This document shows, piece by piece, positions 37,340-47,929 of a stretch of 64,000 nt of DNA. Position numbers and translations under genes: made by a program. Source of the stretch: Calvatia gigantea (Eukaryota; Basidiomycota; Agaricomycetes; Agaricales; Lycoperdaceae); contig JACAAK010000011.1 of assembly GCA_025093985.1 (NCBI GenBank), positions 806,001 to 870,000 on the forward strand, written 5' to 3'. The notes under the pieces are model-generated. The model had not been told where the DNA came from. It worked only from the letters and a program-made list of their open reading frames with translations, and did not search any database. The stretch's first letter is position 1; every line of letters starts with the position of its first letter.

Positions 37340-37676
37340 GGCCAGGGCTGAGTGATAATTCCTGAGAGCTTCAACAATGTCAGAGTACCCTCTTTGACCT
37401 GCAAGCATGAGAGCAGTCCAGACCATATCAATCTAGAGTGTATTATAAGTGGTTTGAAAATAGACTGGGTGGAAGTCAAACCCTCAACAATCATATCAGC
37501 CTGGAACTCAAGGAGCTGTGTAACAATATCCAAATTCCCATTTATAGATGCATAAATGAGAGCAGTCTGACCTGCTTTATCTGGATTGTGTTATGAGTGT
37601 TTTGAAGAACAGACTGGATATAAGTCATACCTTTTGTATTTACATCAGCATGAAACTCAAGAAGCTGTGTAACAAC
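37340..37676 (-). pseudogene. Ankyrin-repeat gene, downstream part, split by the copia element
   Basis: The minus strand encodes ankyrin repeats such as SGLLSCLQVKEG, DIVTQLLEFQADM and VTQLLEFHADVNTKG, each in its own exon of about 100 bases. The exons are separated by about 50-base introns, so the unit is close to 150 bp. The last repeat is cut mid-exon at 37,676 by the LTR element. Joining 44,456 to 37,671 across the element and one duplication copy restores GQTALMLAGRDGELEVV followed by TQLLEF in frame. Stops and weak repeats suggest it was already degenerate or is an alternatively spliced member of a large family. Confidence 0.7.
37672..37676. repeat. Target-site duplication ACAAC, left of the copia element
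   Basis: ACAAC occurs immediately before the 5' LTR and again at 44456-44460 immediately after the 3' LTR. Confidence 0.92.
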
Positions 37677-38084
37677 TGTTGAATCTCGATCCGTACCACT
37701 ATGTTGGTTCAGTCTATTTATAGCTGAAACGGATTCTTGAGTACTTCACTCTTGAAGAGAGATAACGAACAATGTACTAGACCGCACTCTAGGTTGCTGG
37801 TCATGGTCTATTAAATAGAACAATGTACGCAGTATGCTCTGTATATGCTACTGGCAGGTAAGACCTCACCTGTATTAGGTAGAACAGCGCACAGACCAGA
37901 ACTATTAGATATATAAGACCTATGTAGTATGTGTATATTCTTTAGACAATCTAGTCTTTCTTCTGCCCATCATTCCTCTAAGATATCCTCTAGCAACAGT
38001 CTACAATGCACATCTCAATAAACCCAGTGAGTACAACTCCCCTCCACCACTAGCGTAAGCTATCATAGTGTACTCGTCTTAACA
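37677..38084 (+). repeat. 5' LTR of the copia element
   Basis: 408 bp, TG...CA ends. It contains a TATATAAGAC box near 37,910, which is likely the promoter of the element. Confidence 0.93.
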
Positions 38085-38096
38085 GGTTATGGGCCC
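38085..38096 (+). promoter_or_regulatory. Primer-binding site
   Basis: GGTTATGGGCCC directly follows the 5' LTR. It matches 11 of 12 bases of the complement of the initiator tRNA-Met anticodon arm (GGTTATGAGCCC), which suggests priming by an internal half-tRNA as in Drosophila copia. Confidence 0.65.
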
Positions 38097-38261
38097 CAAC
38101 TGCCGCTCACTCCAACCGCGCTTTGCAATGCTGGTAGAGTGTAGGAGGCTACGGTCATATGCAACCTGGGAGATGGTGGCCCTTTGGTCCATTTGATCCC
38201 TGAGTCTGCCCCATGTTGCGACGTGTACATCACGCACTGCTGTCCTACATGATGCTAACGC

Positions 38262-39023
38262 ATGTTTACCCTATTCTTATATATGTCTAAACTGGCTTCT
38301 GCTCTACTGGGTTTTGTACAAACCCCTAGGGGACAGCTTTCCATTCTTACTGGGATGGGTAACTATACCATCTGGTCGCTTTGCCTTTGGTCTGCACTTA
38401 TGTGCATTTCCTTAAACGATTGTTCCTGGACCGGATGGGACTTCTCTGGAGCACAGGACGAACCAGTGCAATACGAGCAGCTCTATGGACCTGCTCATCC
38501 CGCTGTTCCGGCTTCCAGCACTACGCCGGCATGTCCCACACAACCAGAAACCCCAATTCCTGTGACTGCTGAGGAGCGCCGCAGTGTTGGAATGGCCAAC
38601 AACCTCCGGATGCGAGCTCTTGGGTTGATTGAGGCAACTCTCCCCAACAGCATGTTAAAGCATTCAGCCCGGAATGCTCGCGCACTCTGGTCTCAGTTGC
38701 AGGGCCAATACGGCCTTCCTGGACCAGCCCAGGTCTATAATGAGTTCATTTGCGCAATAATGTTTGAGCTCCCTCTCGGTGGTGATCCCTTGCTCAAGAT
38801 GAGCGAGCTCCAGCAGATCTTTGGGCAGCTTGATGCCATAGATAGTGGCATCGCCCCAGAAATCAAAACAATGATCCTCCTCCACTCCCTCCACCCGTCT
38901 TTGAGCCACGTAGCTCAGACACTCCTCACCTCGAACACGTCGCTTCACGAGCTGACGTGGGATAAAGCCCAAAGTGGCATCATTGCCACTTGTGCCTCCA
39001 ACCAGACCACCCATGCGCAATGA
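38262..39023 (+). CDS. copia gag
   Basis: A 253-codon frame with a typical copia gag core: LTGMGNYTIWSLCLWSALMC near the N-terminus and ALWSQLQGQYGLPGPAQVYN in the middle. The frame ends at a TGA. A Gln-rich then Lys/Gly-rich basic stretch follows (39,050-39,225) in shifted or stopped frames and may be the nucleic-acid-binding tail. I do not see a CCHC zinc knuckle. Confidence 0.8.
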   Translation: MFTLFLYMSKLASALLGFVQTPRGQLSILTGMGNYTIWSLCLWSALMCISLNDCSWTGWDFSGAQDEPVQYEQLYGPAHPAVPASSTTPACPTQPETPIPVTAEERRSVGMANNLRMRALGLIEATLPNSMLKHSARNARALWSQLQGQYGLPGPAQVYNEFICAIMFELPLGGDPLLKMSELQQIFGQLDAIDSGIAPEIKTMILLHSLHPSLSHVAQTLLTSNTSLHELTWDKAQSGIIATCASNQTTHAQ

Positions 39024-40082
39024 GCACGCTTTACTCCACGACAAGGAGGTGGGCAGCAGCAACAGCAGCAGCGCCAGCAGCAAGGCAAGCAGCAGCCCTC
39101 GGGGTCTAAAAAGCCCTAGCAGCAGCAGCAGCAGCAAAAGCTATCTGGAGGAGAAGGCGATGGCGAGAAGAAACGCCGATGGCGCCCCTGAGGAAAAGGA
39201 AAGGGAAAGGGAAAGGAGGGAGGTGTGCAAGGCAATGCCACCACCTCTTCCGGTTACATCCAGGATGTGGACTTCGTGTCGCAGGCACAAACGATGCCGC
39301 CACCATCCACTTGTTCCCTTGTAGAAGCAACGCATCGAGCCAAGACACCTCCCATAGCTTCTAACTCCGCTGCCACCGGCAGCAATGCCACTCCACTTGC
39401 ATTGTGCATCACTGTGCCCGAGCCTGAAGCTCATCGCAAACCTTCGGTGAAAGCCAAGGTTACCACATTGAAGAAGTGGGATGAATGTCTCAAATCAACT
39501 TCTTCATTGGGTGAGAGTTCGGAGGAGATGTAGAAATGATTTGATGAGTTGGATGTGGAGCATACTCCATCCACTGTCACAAGGGAGGAAGACGAAATCG
39601 TATGGCCGGCCCCTGTGTATAACAAGCCGGCGATTATCAAGAAACCCAAGCCGCTCAAAAAGAAGCAGGCACTGAAGGAATTCGAGTCAGTCCTCGAGTC
39701 AGTCTTAGATGACAACAACTTGGACACCAACTATGGTTCTGACGGAGGGTGTGGGTCAGTACCTTCCACTGACTACTATTCTTGTTCTGATGCAGAGGAT
39801 GATGTACAGCCCCATCAACAGATGGGATGGGACAATACAGATGCAGGGTCTGTCCGCCGCGGAGCGGGACGCCCTAGAGATTCCGAGGTTGAGTTGGGAT
39901 GACAAGGTGGCCGCCAAAGAGAGCAGGGCACCTATGCAGATGTAGCACGTCGTCCACCTTCTATAGGGACTCGTCGTAGACACTACTGTACAGACTTCGT
40001 AAACTGCAATGTATGCTGGAAGCACGCTCAAGGTGCTTCCCCTTCTGTCTATTCTGCTAGTATCACTAAGCTGGAAAGTAAG

Positions 40083-40379
40083 ATGAACGCTACATATACC
40101 GTGAATAATCATGAGTATTCAGACAAGTTAAGGTCAGATCTTCACGAAGAGCACGAGGATCTTAATCAGATCATCACATATCACATCTGTGATTTGTCTC
40201 AGTGCCAAAAGTGTAGAGAAGAAGGGAATAAACATTCTGTGAATAACGCAGATTGGCTCCTTGATTCTGGAGCATCGTACCATGTCACCGGTTATCTCTC
40301 TGATTTCGCAGAGGTTAAGATGGGCCATTATGGGCTTATACAAGCCACTGGCAACTGGATTTATGAAATGACAGGATGA
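40083..40379 (+). CDS. copia protease region
   Basis: The aspartic protease motif is in WLLDSGASYHVTGYLSDFAE (near 40,250), with the catalytic Asp-Ser-Gly. The segment after 40,379 is interrupted by a stop before the integrase. Confidence 0.8.
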   Translation: MNATYTVNNHEYSDKLRSDLHEEHEDLNQIITYHICDLSQCQKCREEGNKHSVNNADWLLDSGASYHVTGYLSDFAEVKMGHYGLIQATGNWIYEMTG

Positions 40380-40704
40380 GGATCTGTGATTTTCCAGCAT
40401 GACGTGGCGGACAAAGGAAAGACCAAGAGCGCTACTTCATGTATTGCGCCGGTCTTACATCAAAGAAATCACAGAACGGTTAATGTCCTTGGGCCAGATT
40501 CTTAGGAACAGCTATGTTCTAGAGGCAACTGTTAAAGAGACCACCATCTGTGATAAATCAGGACGAGCAGTATTGTCCGCCTGGCCTCATTGGTTGTTTA
40601 AAAACAATGTACATACAGTGCACATGTATGTCTTGCAAAATAGCAAGGAGAAACTAGTTGCATTGACATTACGCCAACTTGATTATATCGATTGGCATCG
40701 TTGA

Positions 40705-41811
40705 ATGGGACACCCCTCAGATTGCGTGCTCTCCGAGCTTCCAAAGCATGTAGAGGGCATCGCGTGGATTCCCGCACCATCTACTTGGAAAGGCATTTGC
40801 GACAGCTGTGCCAAGGGGAAAATGCATAATAACCTCTTTCCGATTAACCCCAAGCGAGCCACCGCAGTCTTTGAGCTATGTCACTCAGACTTGCTGGAAC
40901 TGCCTGTCATTAGCTACCATAAATATAAATGGGCAATGACGTTCCTTGATGACTTTTCTTCTCACACACACATAGTCCTCCTTCGAAAGAAGTCTGAGGC
41001 TTCTGAGAAGCTTATTCAGCTAATCAGTGCATTAGAGAACCTCTCCAGAATGCGAGTCAAACGACTTCGCACCGATAATGGAGGAGAATATGTCAATGAG
41101 AGATTATTGGCAGGACTTGCAGTGTGTGGAATCACCCACGAGACCACTGCCCCCTATGTGCATCAGCAGAATGGGAGAGCAGAGCAACTGAACTGCACCC
41201 TACACAAGAAAGCCCAAGCTATAAGGCTACAGGCATGTCTACCTGACTCGTGGTGGGAATTTGCATTGAATACAGCTGTGCATTTATATAATTGCACACC
41301 AGTCCAGCGTCTGCAGTGGAAGACACCTTTTGAGTGTTATTCGAGGGAAAAACCAAATTTGTCCCATATTCGTGTGTTTGGATGTGGCGTGTATGTATAT
41401 TTACCTGATGAGATCTGCCCAAACAAATTGTCCGCAAAATCCGAGATTATGATCTTTCTTGGATATAAAGGTAGCAAAAACTACATCTTTATGCGGCACA
41501 TGACAGGCAACATGATCTTTATATCACCAAATGCCTTATTCAATGAGGGATATTTTCCCAAATGCCCCGATTCAGTGCTGGATAGCAGTAACTGGCCTAA
41601 TCATGGAGGAGAGAGAAATCTGCCTAGACCAGGATTAGAGGATCAACCACCTATTCTGCCATCTTCAGATGACGCTGGAATTGTTCCACCTCCACCTGAT
41701 CATCCAGTAACATTACCTCCAGTTTCTCCGCCATCTAAGCCAAAATATTCTCTGCCTACACCTCCTTTACCCCAGCGAGATTCTACTCCGCCAGACAGCA
41801 TTGATTCATGA
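40705..41811 (+). CDS. copia integrase region
   Basis: The GAG-pre-integrase part has the CDSCAKGKMH zinc-binding half. The core carries the catalytic acids in LCHSDLLELP, RLRTDNGGEY and QQNGRAEQLN, followed by TPFECYSREKPNLSHIRVFG and FLGYKGSKNYIFM. A stop ends this frame at 41,811, followed by a Pro-rich linker that continues in another frame. Confidence 0.9.
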   Translation: MGHPSDCVLSELPKHVEGIAWIPAPSTWKGICDSCAKGKMHNNLFPINPKRATAVFELCHSDLLELPVISYHKYKWAMTFLDDFSSHTHIVLLRKKSEASEKLIQLISALENLSRMRVKRLRTDNGGEYVNERLLAGLAVCGITHETTAPYVHQQNGRAEQLNCTLHKKAQAIRLQACLPDSWWEFALNTAVHLYNCTPVQRLQWKTPFECYSREKPNLSHIRVFGCGVYVYLPDEICPNKLSAKSEIMIFLGYKGSKNYIFMRHMTGNMIFISPNALFNEGYFPKCPDSVLDSSNWPNHGGERNLPRPGLEDQPPILPSSDDAGIVPPPPDHPVTLPPVSPPSKPKYSLPTPPLPQRDSTPPDSIDS

Positions 41812-42207
41812 CGGCCATCACCCGGCAATACGCCACCTTGGGTTCCCCCACCTGAGTTGCCACCTTCGCGTGGAACAACTGTTGAGGAGGAGCCTGATAT
41901 ATGTGATAATTGGCATGTGGACAGGGATGTATGGGATACCAAGAATGAGGACTTTCCAATCCCTGTTCCCAAACGACGTGCTGTTGGTTCTGATCAGGTA
42001 GAGCTGCGTCGTTCTGAATGACAAGGCAGGCCTCCTGTCAGACCAGGTAATATATATGGAGAGAATAGGCATCCAATTTCGATTGAAAGAGAAATAGATC
42101 AGACTCACCGACAAGAGCAGCAGAGGCAAAGGCAGCACATACATGTCAATGCCCCTCCAGACAAAGTAATTCATGAGCGAAGAGCAAGGACTAACCATCC
42201 TGAATAT

Positions 42208-43842
42208 GTGAGGCAAAGAGTTCGTGCTGAGCGGTATCCACCACAACCCTTTGATATGCCTCCATTTCAGCTCCCTCCACGTCTGGAACTGCCGCCCATG
42301 CCTGAAAACAATGATCCAACATCTCATGATGTAAATAATATGGACATTGAAAGGCTTGTCGCTGAGGGAGGAGTAAAACTAATCGATTTCTTGATACAGA
42401 CGGTACACAATACCGCACATGGAGAGCCTGAAAATTTCTGTGACATGCTTAAGCTTCCTGAGCCTATTAAGGCAAAATGGATGGCTGCGTGTATCGAGGA
42501 ACTCAAAGTGTTAAAGAAACGAGGAGTATATGAACTGGTAGATCTTCCGAAAGGAAGGAGGATGGTTAAAAACCGTTGGGTATTTCTTGAAAAGTTGGAT
42601 GGCCGCCTGCGAGCTCACCTAGTTGTGAAGGGTTTCTCGCAGATTGAAGGCATCGATTATAACGAGCTTTTCTCACCAGTTGTCCACTATGAGTCTGCGC
42701 GTGTAAGCTTCGCACTTGCTGCAATCCATGATTGGGATATGCATAGCGTTGACATAAAAACAGCCTATTTATATGGCAAACTGGATGAGGAAATATACAT
42801 GGAACAGCCCGAAGGGTTTCGACTTCCCGGGCAGGAAGGGAAAGTGTGGAGACTTAGACGAGCGATCTACGGCCTTAAACAAGCCAGTTGCCAGTGGTGG
42901 AAAGAATTGCATCAATCCATGATTGAGCTGGGATTTACCTGCTGCAAATCTGACTATGCTGTATACTTTCACAGACATCCAAAAATGAAAGAGCTTGTAG
43001 TAGCCATTGTTTATGTTGATGACATGAATTTCTTGGGAAAGAAAAACTCCCCCCTCCTCAATGAGTTGAAGGGAAAGTTCACCAAAAAGTGGGAATGCAG
43101 AGACCATGGTTCCTGTGAAGAATTCCTTGGAATGAAAATCTCGAGGAATCGTTCCAAGCATCAAATCTTCATCCAACAGGTGAAATACCTGGATAAGATC
43201 TTGCAGCGCTTCCAGGTTCCGCAGTCTGCTGCGGCTAAAACACCATTACCCACCGGCTTCCAGTTCATAACGAACAAGGACACTGCTACTAGCCCCTTCT
43301 GTCAAAAGTACCAACAATTGGTTGGATCTTTAATGTACTTGATGATCGGTACTAGGCCTGACATAGCCTTTGCCATAGTTAAGCTGGCACAACATGCCGC
43401 TAACCCCGCACCCAAGCACTATCGCGCCAGAATTCATGTATTAAAGTACTTGTCTATGACAAGGAACTATGCATTGAAATATGAAGGCGATACTGGGAAA
43501 CCGACGGTGATGTTGGAATGTCTCAGTGACTCGGATTGGGCTCAAGATACAGAAACCCACCAATCTGTATCGGGAAATGTCTGTATGATCGCGTCCGGTG
43601 CTGTCACCTGGACTTTGCTGCGACAGAAGACAGTTTCATTATCGTCCACTGAGGCAGAATATAAAGAACTGTCTGATGCTTCACGACAAGTGAAATGGCT
43701 GTCACAGCTTCTGGAGGAGCTCAATATTGAGCACCCAACTCCTATTCTCTACAGTGACAACGATGGGTCCAAATTTTGGACTGAAAATCCCATTGTTGAA
43801 AAACAATCAAAGCACGTGGATATTCATTACCACTATGTGTGA
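42208..43842 (+). CDS. copia reverse transcriptase and RNase H
   Basis: The RVT_2 core runs from KWMAACIEELKVLKKRGVYE to the catalytic YVDDMNFLG (near 43,015). RNase H motifs are SDSDWAQDTETHQSVSG and VSLSSTEAEYKELSDASRQV. The frame ends with TGA inside the HYHYV-ELV segment, where this family normally has Arg, consistent with a CGA to TGA change. Readable code resumes (IIVIGDVSSQDNPANIFTKN) up to about 44,020. Confidence 0.92.
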   Translation: MRQRVRAERYPPQPFDMPPFQLPPRLELPPMPENNDPTSHDVNNMDIERLVAEGGVKLIDFLIQTVHNTAHGEPENFCDMLKLPEPIKAKWMAACIEELKVLKKRGVYELVDLPKGRRMVKNRWVFLEKLDGRLRAHLVVKGFSQIEGIDYNELFSPVVHYESARVSFALAAIHDWDMHSVDIKTAYLYGKLDEEIYMEQPEGFRLPGQEGKVWRLRRAIYGLKQASCQWWKELHQSMIELGFTCCKSDYAVYFHRHPKMKELVVAIVYVDDMNFLGKKNSPLLNELKGKFTKKWECRDHGSCEEFLGMKISRNRSKHQIFIQQVKYLDKILQRFQVPQSAAAKTPLPTGFQFITNKDTATSPFCQKYQQLVGSLMYLMIGTRPDIAFAIVKLAQHAANPAPKHYRARIHVLKYLSMTRNYALKYEGDTGKPTVMLECLSDSDWAQDTETHQSVSGNVCMIASGAVTWTLLRQKTVSLSSTEAEYKELSDASRQVKWLSQLLEELNIEHPTPILYSDNDGSKFWTENPIVEKQSKHVDIHYHYV

Positions 43843-44034
43843 GAATTAGTTGAGGAGGGTATCATTGTTATTGGTGATGTGTCTTCACAAGACAATCCCG
43901 CCAATATCTTTACAAAGAATCTTGGCATAACCAAAATCAATCTCTTCCGCCCTGAATTAGGACTGATTTTCGGTTCCAACATTGAAGCATGGGATAAAAC
44001 CGCTCGATTGTTGAAACATTAATCTCTCTCCTTC

Positions 44035-44047
44035 AAGTGAGGAGGAG
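44035..44047 (+). other. Polypurine tract of the copia element
   Basis: AAGTGAGGAGGAG abuts the 3' LTR, the expected place for the plus-strand primer. Confidence 0.75.
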
Positions 44048-44455
44048 TGTTGAATCTCGATCCGTACCACTACGTTGGTTCAGTCTATTTATAGCTGAAA
44101 CGGATTCTTGAGTACTTCACTCTTGAAGAGAGATAACGAACAATGTACTAGACTGCACTCTAGGTTGCTGGTTATGGTCTATTAAATAGAACAATGTATG
44201 CAGTATGCTCTATATATGCTACTGGCAGATAAGACCTCACCTGTATTAGGTAGAACGGTGCACAGACCAGAACTATTAGATATATAAGACCTATGTAGTA
44301 TGTGTATATTCTTTAGACAATCTAGTCTTTCTTCTGCCCATCATTCCTCTAAGATATCCTCTAGCAACAGTCTACAATGCACATCTCAATAAACCCAGTG
44401 AGTACAACTCCCCTCCACCACTAGCGTAAGCTATCATGGTGTACTCGTCTTAACA
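44048..44455 (+). repeat. 3' LTR of the copia element
   Basis: 408 bp, nearly identical to 37677-38084. Followed by the duplication ACAAC at 44456-44460. Confidence 0.93.
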
Positions 44456-45044
44456 ACAACTTCCAATTCCCCATCCCTACCTGCAAGCATGAGAGCAGTC
44501 TGACCAGATTTATCTGGAATGTGTCATGGATATATTGAAGAATAGACTGGGTGGAAGCCATACTTTTGGCATTCATATCAGCATGGAACTCAAGGAAATG
44601 TTTGACAATATCCAAATATCCATGCCTGGCTGCATCCATGAGAGCAGTATGACCAGCTTGATCTAGAATGTAACATAAGTGCTTTAAAAAATAAAATGGA
44701 TAAAGATTATACCTTTGGCATTTATATCAGCCTAGAACTCAAGAAGATGTTTGACAACATCCAAATACCCATACCTAATTGCATTCAAGAGAGCAGTTGA
44801 ACCAATTTGATCTGGAATGTATCTATGAGTGTTTTAAGAATGGATTGAGTAAAGGTCATACCTTTGGCATTCATATCAACCTGGCACTTAAGGAGCTGTT
44901 TGACAACTTCCAATTTCCCATTCCTACCTGCAAGCATGAGAGCAGTCCAACTATGTTGATCTGGATTGTATTATAGGTATTTGAAGATAGACTGGGTAAA
45001 GGTCATACTTTTGGCATTTATATCAGCCTTGATCCCTAACAAGC
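44456..45044 (-). pseudogene. Ankyrin-repeat exon array, upstream part
   Basis: At least four ankyrin exons are visible on the minus strand: HSWTALMLAGRNGKLEVVKQ (44,870-44,960), an unclear one near 44,720-44,800, DAARHGYLDIVKHFLEFHAD (44,570-44,640) and GQTALMLAGRDGELEVV at the element border. The GAGAGCAGT motif (complement of the TALM code) recurs at about 44,489, 44,641, 44,790 and 44,939, a period of 149-152 bp. The array is bounded at 45,045 by the chromovirus LTR. Confidence 0.72.
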
Positions 45045-46040
45045 TGTTATGTGTGTTACCCTACTTCACATGTAGAAACTGTATAAACTCAGTAACTTGT
45101 TATATATATGAGAACTGTGTATATTAGTCACCTGTATAAACTGGTGATAGAATGAGCTTGTGTCTGGCTACAGAAGAAAGGATAACATACCTCGGTAACT
45201 CATTATATGCATGAGAACTGAGGTATTCAGCTAATGAGACTATGGTACTTAAGCAATATCATAAAACAGGGTCATACATGAAAACTTCATGTATCTAAGA
45301 GTCACAGCACTATGTTAAGTGTCTGTCTACAAAATAGGTGCCCACCATGCAAGTCTAACTGGCATGACAGTGGGTACTCTGATGGCCAGTATGGCACTCT
45401 GGGTGTCTCAGAGTGGTTTGGCAAATCAACATCACAACCAAGCCTGGATCATCTCCACTCAGGGAGAGGTTCAACACTATAGCCCAGGAGTATTCAGCAG
45501 GTCTCAATGACTTCTGTGCAGACTTCAGATCACTCCCTCAAGTAGAAGCTCACACTTGTCTGAGAAGTCCAAGTTAAGTGCCACTGCAGTCCCCAAGGTT
45601 GTTAGCCTTGTAGCAGACAAGTGAAGATAGGGAAGCTTGTTACTAGAATAACCTAAGGTAATACAAGTGTACTACTTAAGGTTTATATACTAGCTATGCA
45701 TAAGAGGTGAGTAATTACATAGTAAAAGGGTATAAGTCAATGGAAGACTACTACAGGTTAATTGGTAATCTAAAGAGTCATAGGGAATAAGTAATGAATA
45801 GAAAAGAAGCAATACAAGCCACAAGAAGATGGAGATGAGTAGATAGAAGTCCATTAGTGAGAAGTGTGAGATATAAACAAAAACATGACTTGGAATAAGT
45901 TATAAGAAGATGAACCAGAAGTACATGTGATACATAAATAAAGATTGGACTAGGGTATATGGAAAAGGAAAAGGAAAAGTCTACAGAGAAGGTTAATATG
46001 CTAATAGAGAAGGAGTTAGTCCATGGTTAAGTTTGTAATA
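45045..46040 (-). repeat. Chromovirus LTR carrying an inserted solo LTR
   Basis: Ends TGTTATG at 45045 and GTAATA at 46040 (degenerate TGTTACG/CGTAACA). Without the 361-bp insert and its duplication it is 630 bp and aligns along its length with 53,277-53,901. Confidence 0.85.
45071..45431. mobile_element. 361-bp solo LTR inserted in the chromovirus LTR
   Basis: Starts TGTAGAAAC and ends ATCAACA. The 5-bp repeat TCACA flanks it (45066-45070 and 45432-45436). The host LTR sequence resumes exactly across it. No internal code. Family unknown. Confidence 0.82.
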
Positions 46041-46139
46041 TTAGCCTGTCTCTAGGTAAATTACTCCGAAATTTATGCAGACAAGACAGAGTAATCAAGA
46101 GACACTCCATTGTCATAATACTCATTATCAAAGGCATCT

Positions 46140-47690
46140 CAGGGTTTGTTGAGGATCTGCTCTTGGAAGCACTGCTTCATTTCCTTTACAGCTTGTATAT
46201 GATAGGTATGTTTCAGACAGTCTTTAGGTTTGTGTTTTGGGTTAAGGGTTTCACAGAGTTGGCAGGAGTACTGGGGGCAGGTCCAGCAGTAATGTCTGGA
46301 GTGGGTTTTTCAGCAGATAGGACAGGTGGTGTGGGCATAATCACTTGCCCAGTGACCTACAGTAGGGAGATGGAGTTTGGTACATTTTTTACAAAAGGCC
46401 TTTGGATTGAAAGTAGGATTATTCATGGCTTGGGGTTGGATGGGAGTTCCTTTTCTTTGTTCTGAGTTGGATTGGAGGGGTTTCTGTTGGAGTTTTGGAG
46501 TACAATTAAATGGTCCAGGTTGGCCATGAGGTTGTAGATGGCAGTCTCAAGTTGCTCTGGGCAAGTCAGTTCATTGGGGGATGTCAGATGAGGCTGGAAT
46601 AGGTACATTCAGTTTGGCAGGGGGTTTTCTCTGGGGGAATTGGGTTTGTTAGTGTGGTCTGACCAGAGATGGGCCAGTTTGTTGGTCGAGTGTAATAGGC
46701 TCAATGCAATTTTCATAGAGATATCAGGCATAAGCCTGAGGTAATCCAAGGCTTTGTGATGCCTGGATAAATAAGGCCACTCTATTGGCAGTATGCTCAT
46801 AATCCCTAGAAAGATGTTTGAGCTGTGATATGGTATTGCAGATAATGTGTCAGTGATTTCGTTGATTGGCATGAGATAGATATTTGGTGCAGAAGTGAGT
46901 TCAATACTCTCCCTTGAGGACCATTGTGCAGAGGGATCCCTCAGATGAGAAATCAGTTTGAGTCCATAGCTCCATGGGTGAAGGTCCATTGTCAGGAGTG
47001 AAGTCTGGGTTAAACCAGGTAGTGCTGTTGAGGTCTTGGTTAGTAGGGTTGGCTGCAACCCAGGCAAGGTAGGCAACAGTAGGAGTGGCTGGGTTGGAGA
47101 GTTTGGGAGGAAGTTCCTCCCTATGAGATTTTGGGATCCCAGCTCACTCTGAGGAGAGAGCTGGGGTGGGTTTGTCAACCCAGATTGGATAGACATACTT
47201 GGGTTTTGGGGACCAGAGAGGTTGTCTAGGACTAGATTTTACATTATAGGAGAGGGTATGGGGAGTGGCTCTGGAAATGTCCTCAGCAAAGGTTGCAGGG
47301 GTGTCTCTGGGTTCAGTGTGGCAGGGTGGGTTTCATACATCTGGCTGGTAGGAATGAAGTTTGGGTATAGTAGAGCTACTTCCCATTTGGTTGGGGTAGA
47401 TAAGCTTCTCCCAGGAAGTGTTGGCGGAGGATTTGTTGGACAGGGGGATATAGATACACTCACCATTGACAAAGATGTCAACCCAGAAGTGTTTGTTCTG
47501 GTCTGCGATTTGTTGTAGCTCATCTTTGGCAAAGACAGCATTTGGAAGGGTAAGGATTGGCTTTTCCAGAAGTTTATTTATTTGTATGGTAGGCAAGATT
47601 GGAGTGGGGGTTTTGTTGTCCACAGGTATGATGGTGGGTGGGTTGGATACAGGAATACAGTATGAGGGAAGGAGGGGAGGGATCAAGTTT
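46140..47690 (-). CDS. Extra Cys-rich reading region downstream of chromovirus pol (broken)
   Basis: Several minus-strand blocks follow pol: PILTLPNAVFAKDELQQIAD with HFWVDIFVNGECIYIPLSNK (about 47,400-47,600); TPDNGPSPMELW and a helix-rich part (46,650-47,000); and a C-terminal cluster CKKCTKLHLPTVGHW, then CPIC, then HYCWTCPQYSCQLC and KPKDC (46,215-46,400). The cluster suggests paired zinc-binding sites. A TGA (where TGG would fit) after CPIC and others interrupt it. Position after pol is unusual for gag. It may be an accessory ORF of this chromovirus lineage or a separate insertion. I do not recognise the domain. Confidence 0.5.
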
Positions 47691-47929
47691 TCCTTGGAGA
47701 GTTATTTTTTGTAGAGAGGGAGGAGACTGAAGAAAGGAAGGGGGATGAGGCTACAATAGCAGCTTTCTTTCCTTTCTTATAGTTCTTCTAGGTGGGTACC
47801 ATTAATGATTTTGTTCACAAGATGTTATTGCAGAGTGATGGAGAAGCTTGATAGATTTTCTGTCTATTTATGTCCTTCTCATCATTTGGGTGGAGTGGCA
47901 GTTAGTTGGTATTCCTGTTGGTATTTTCA

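Larger units (their letters stand above)
37677..44455 (+). mobile_element. Near-complete Ty1/copia LTR retrotransposon (6,779 bp)
   Basis: Two 408-bp LTRs (37677-38084 and 44048-44455) starting TGTTGAATC and ending CTTAACA are flanked by a 5-bp duplication ACAAC. Between them lie a primer-binding site, gag, protease, integrase, reverse transcriptase and RNase H in copia order, and a purine tract. The two LTRs differ at nine positions by my count, all transitions. Scattered stops (for example TGA at 39021-39023 and 43840-43842) show that this copy is no longer coding-competent as it stands. Confidence 0.95.
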
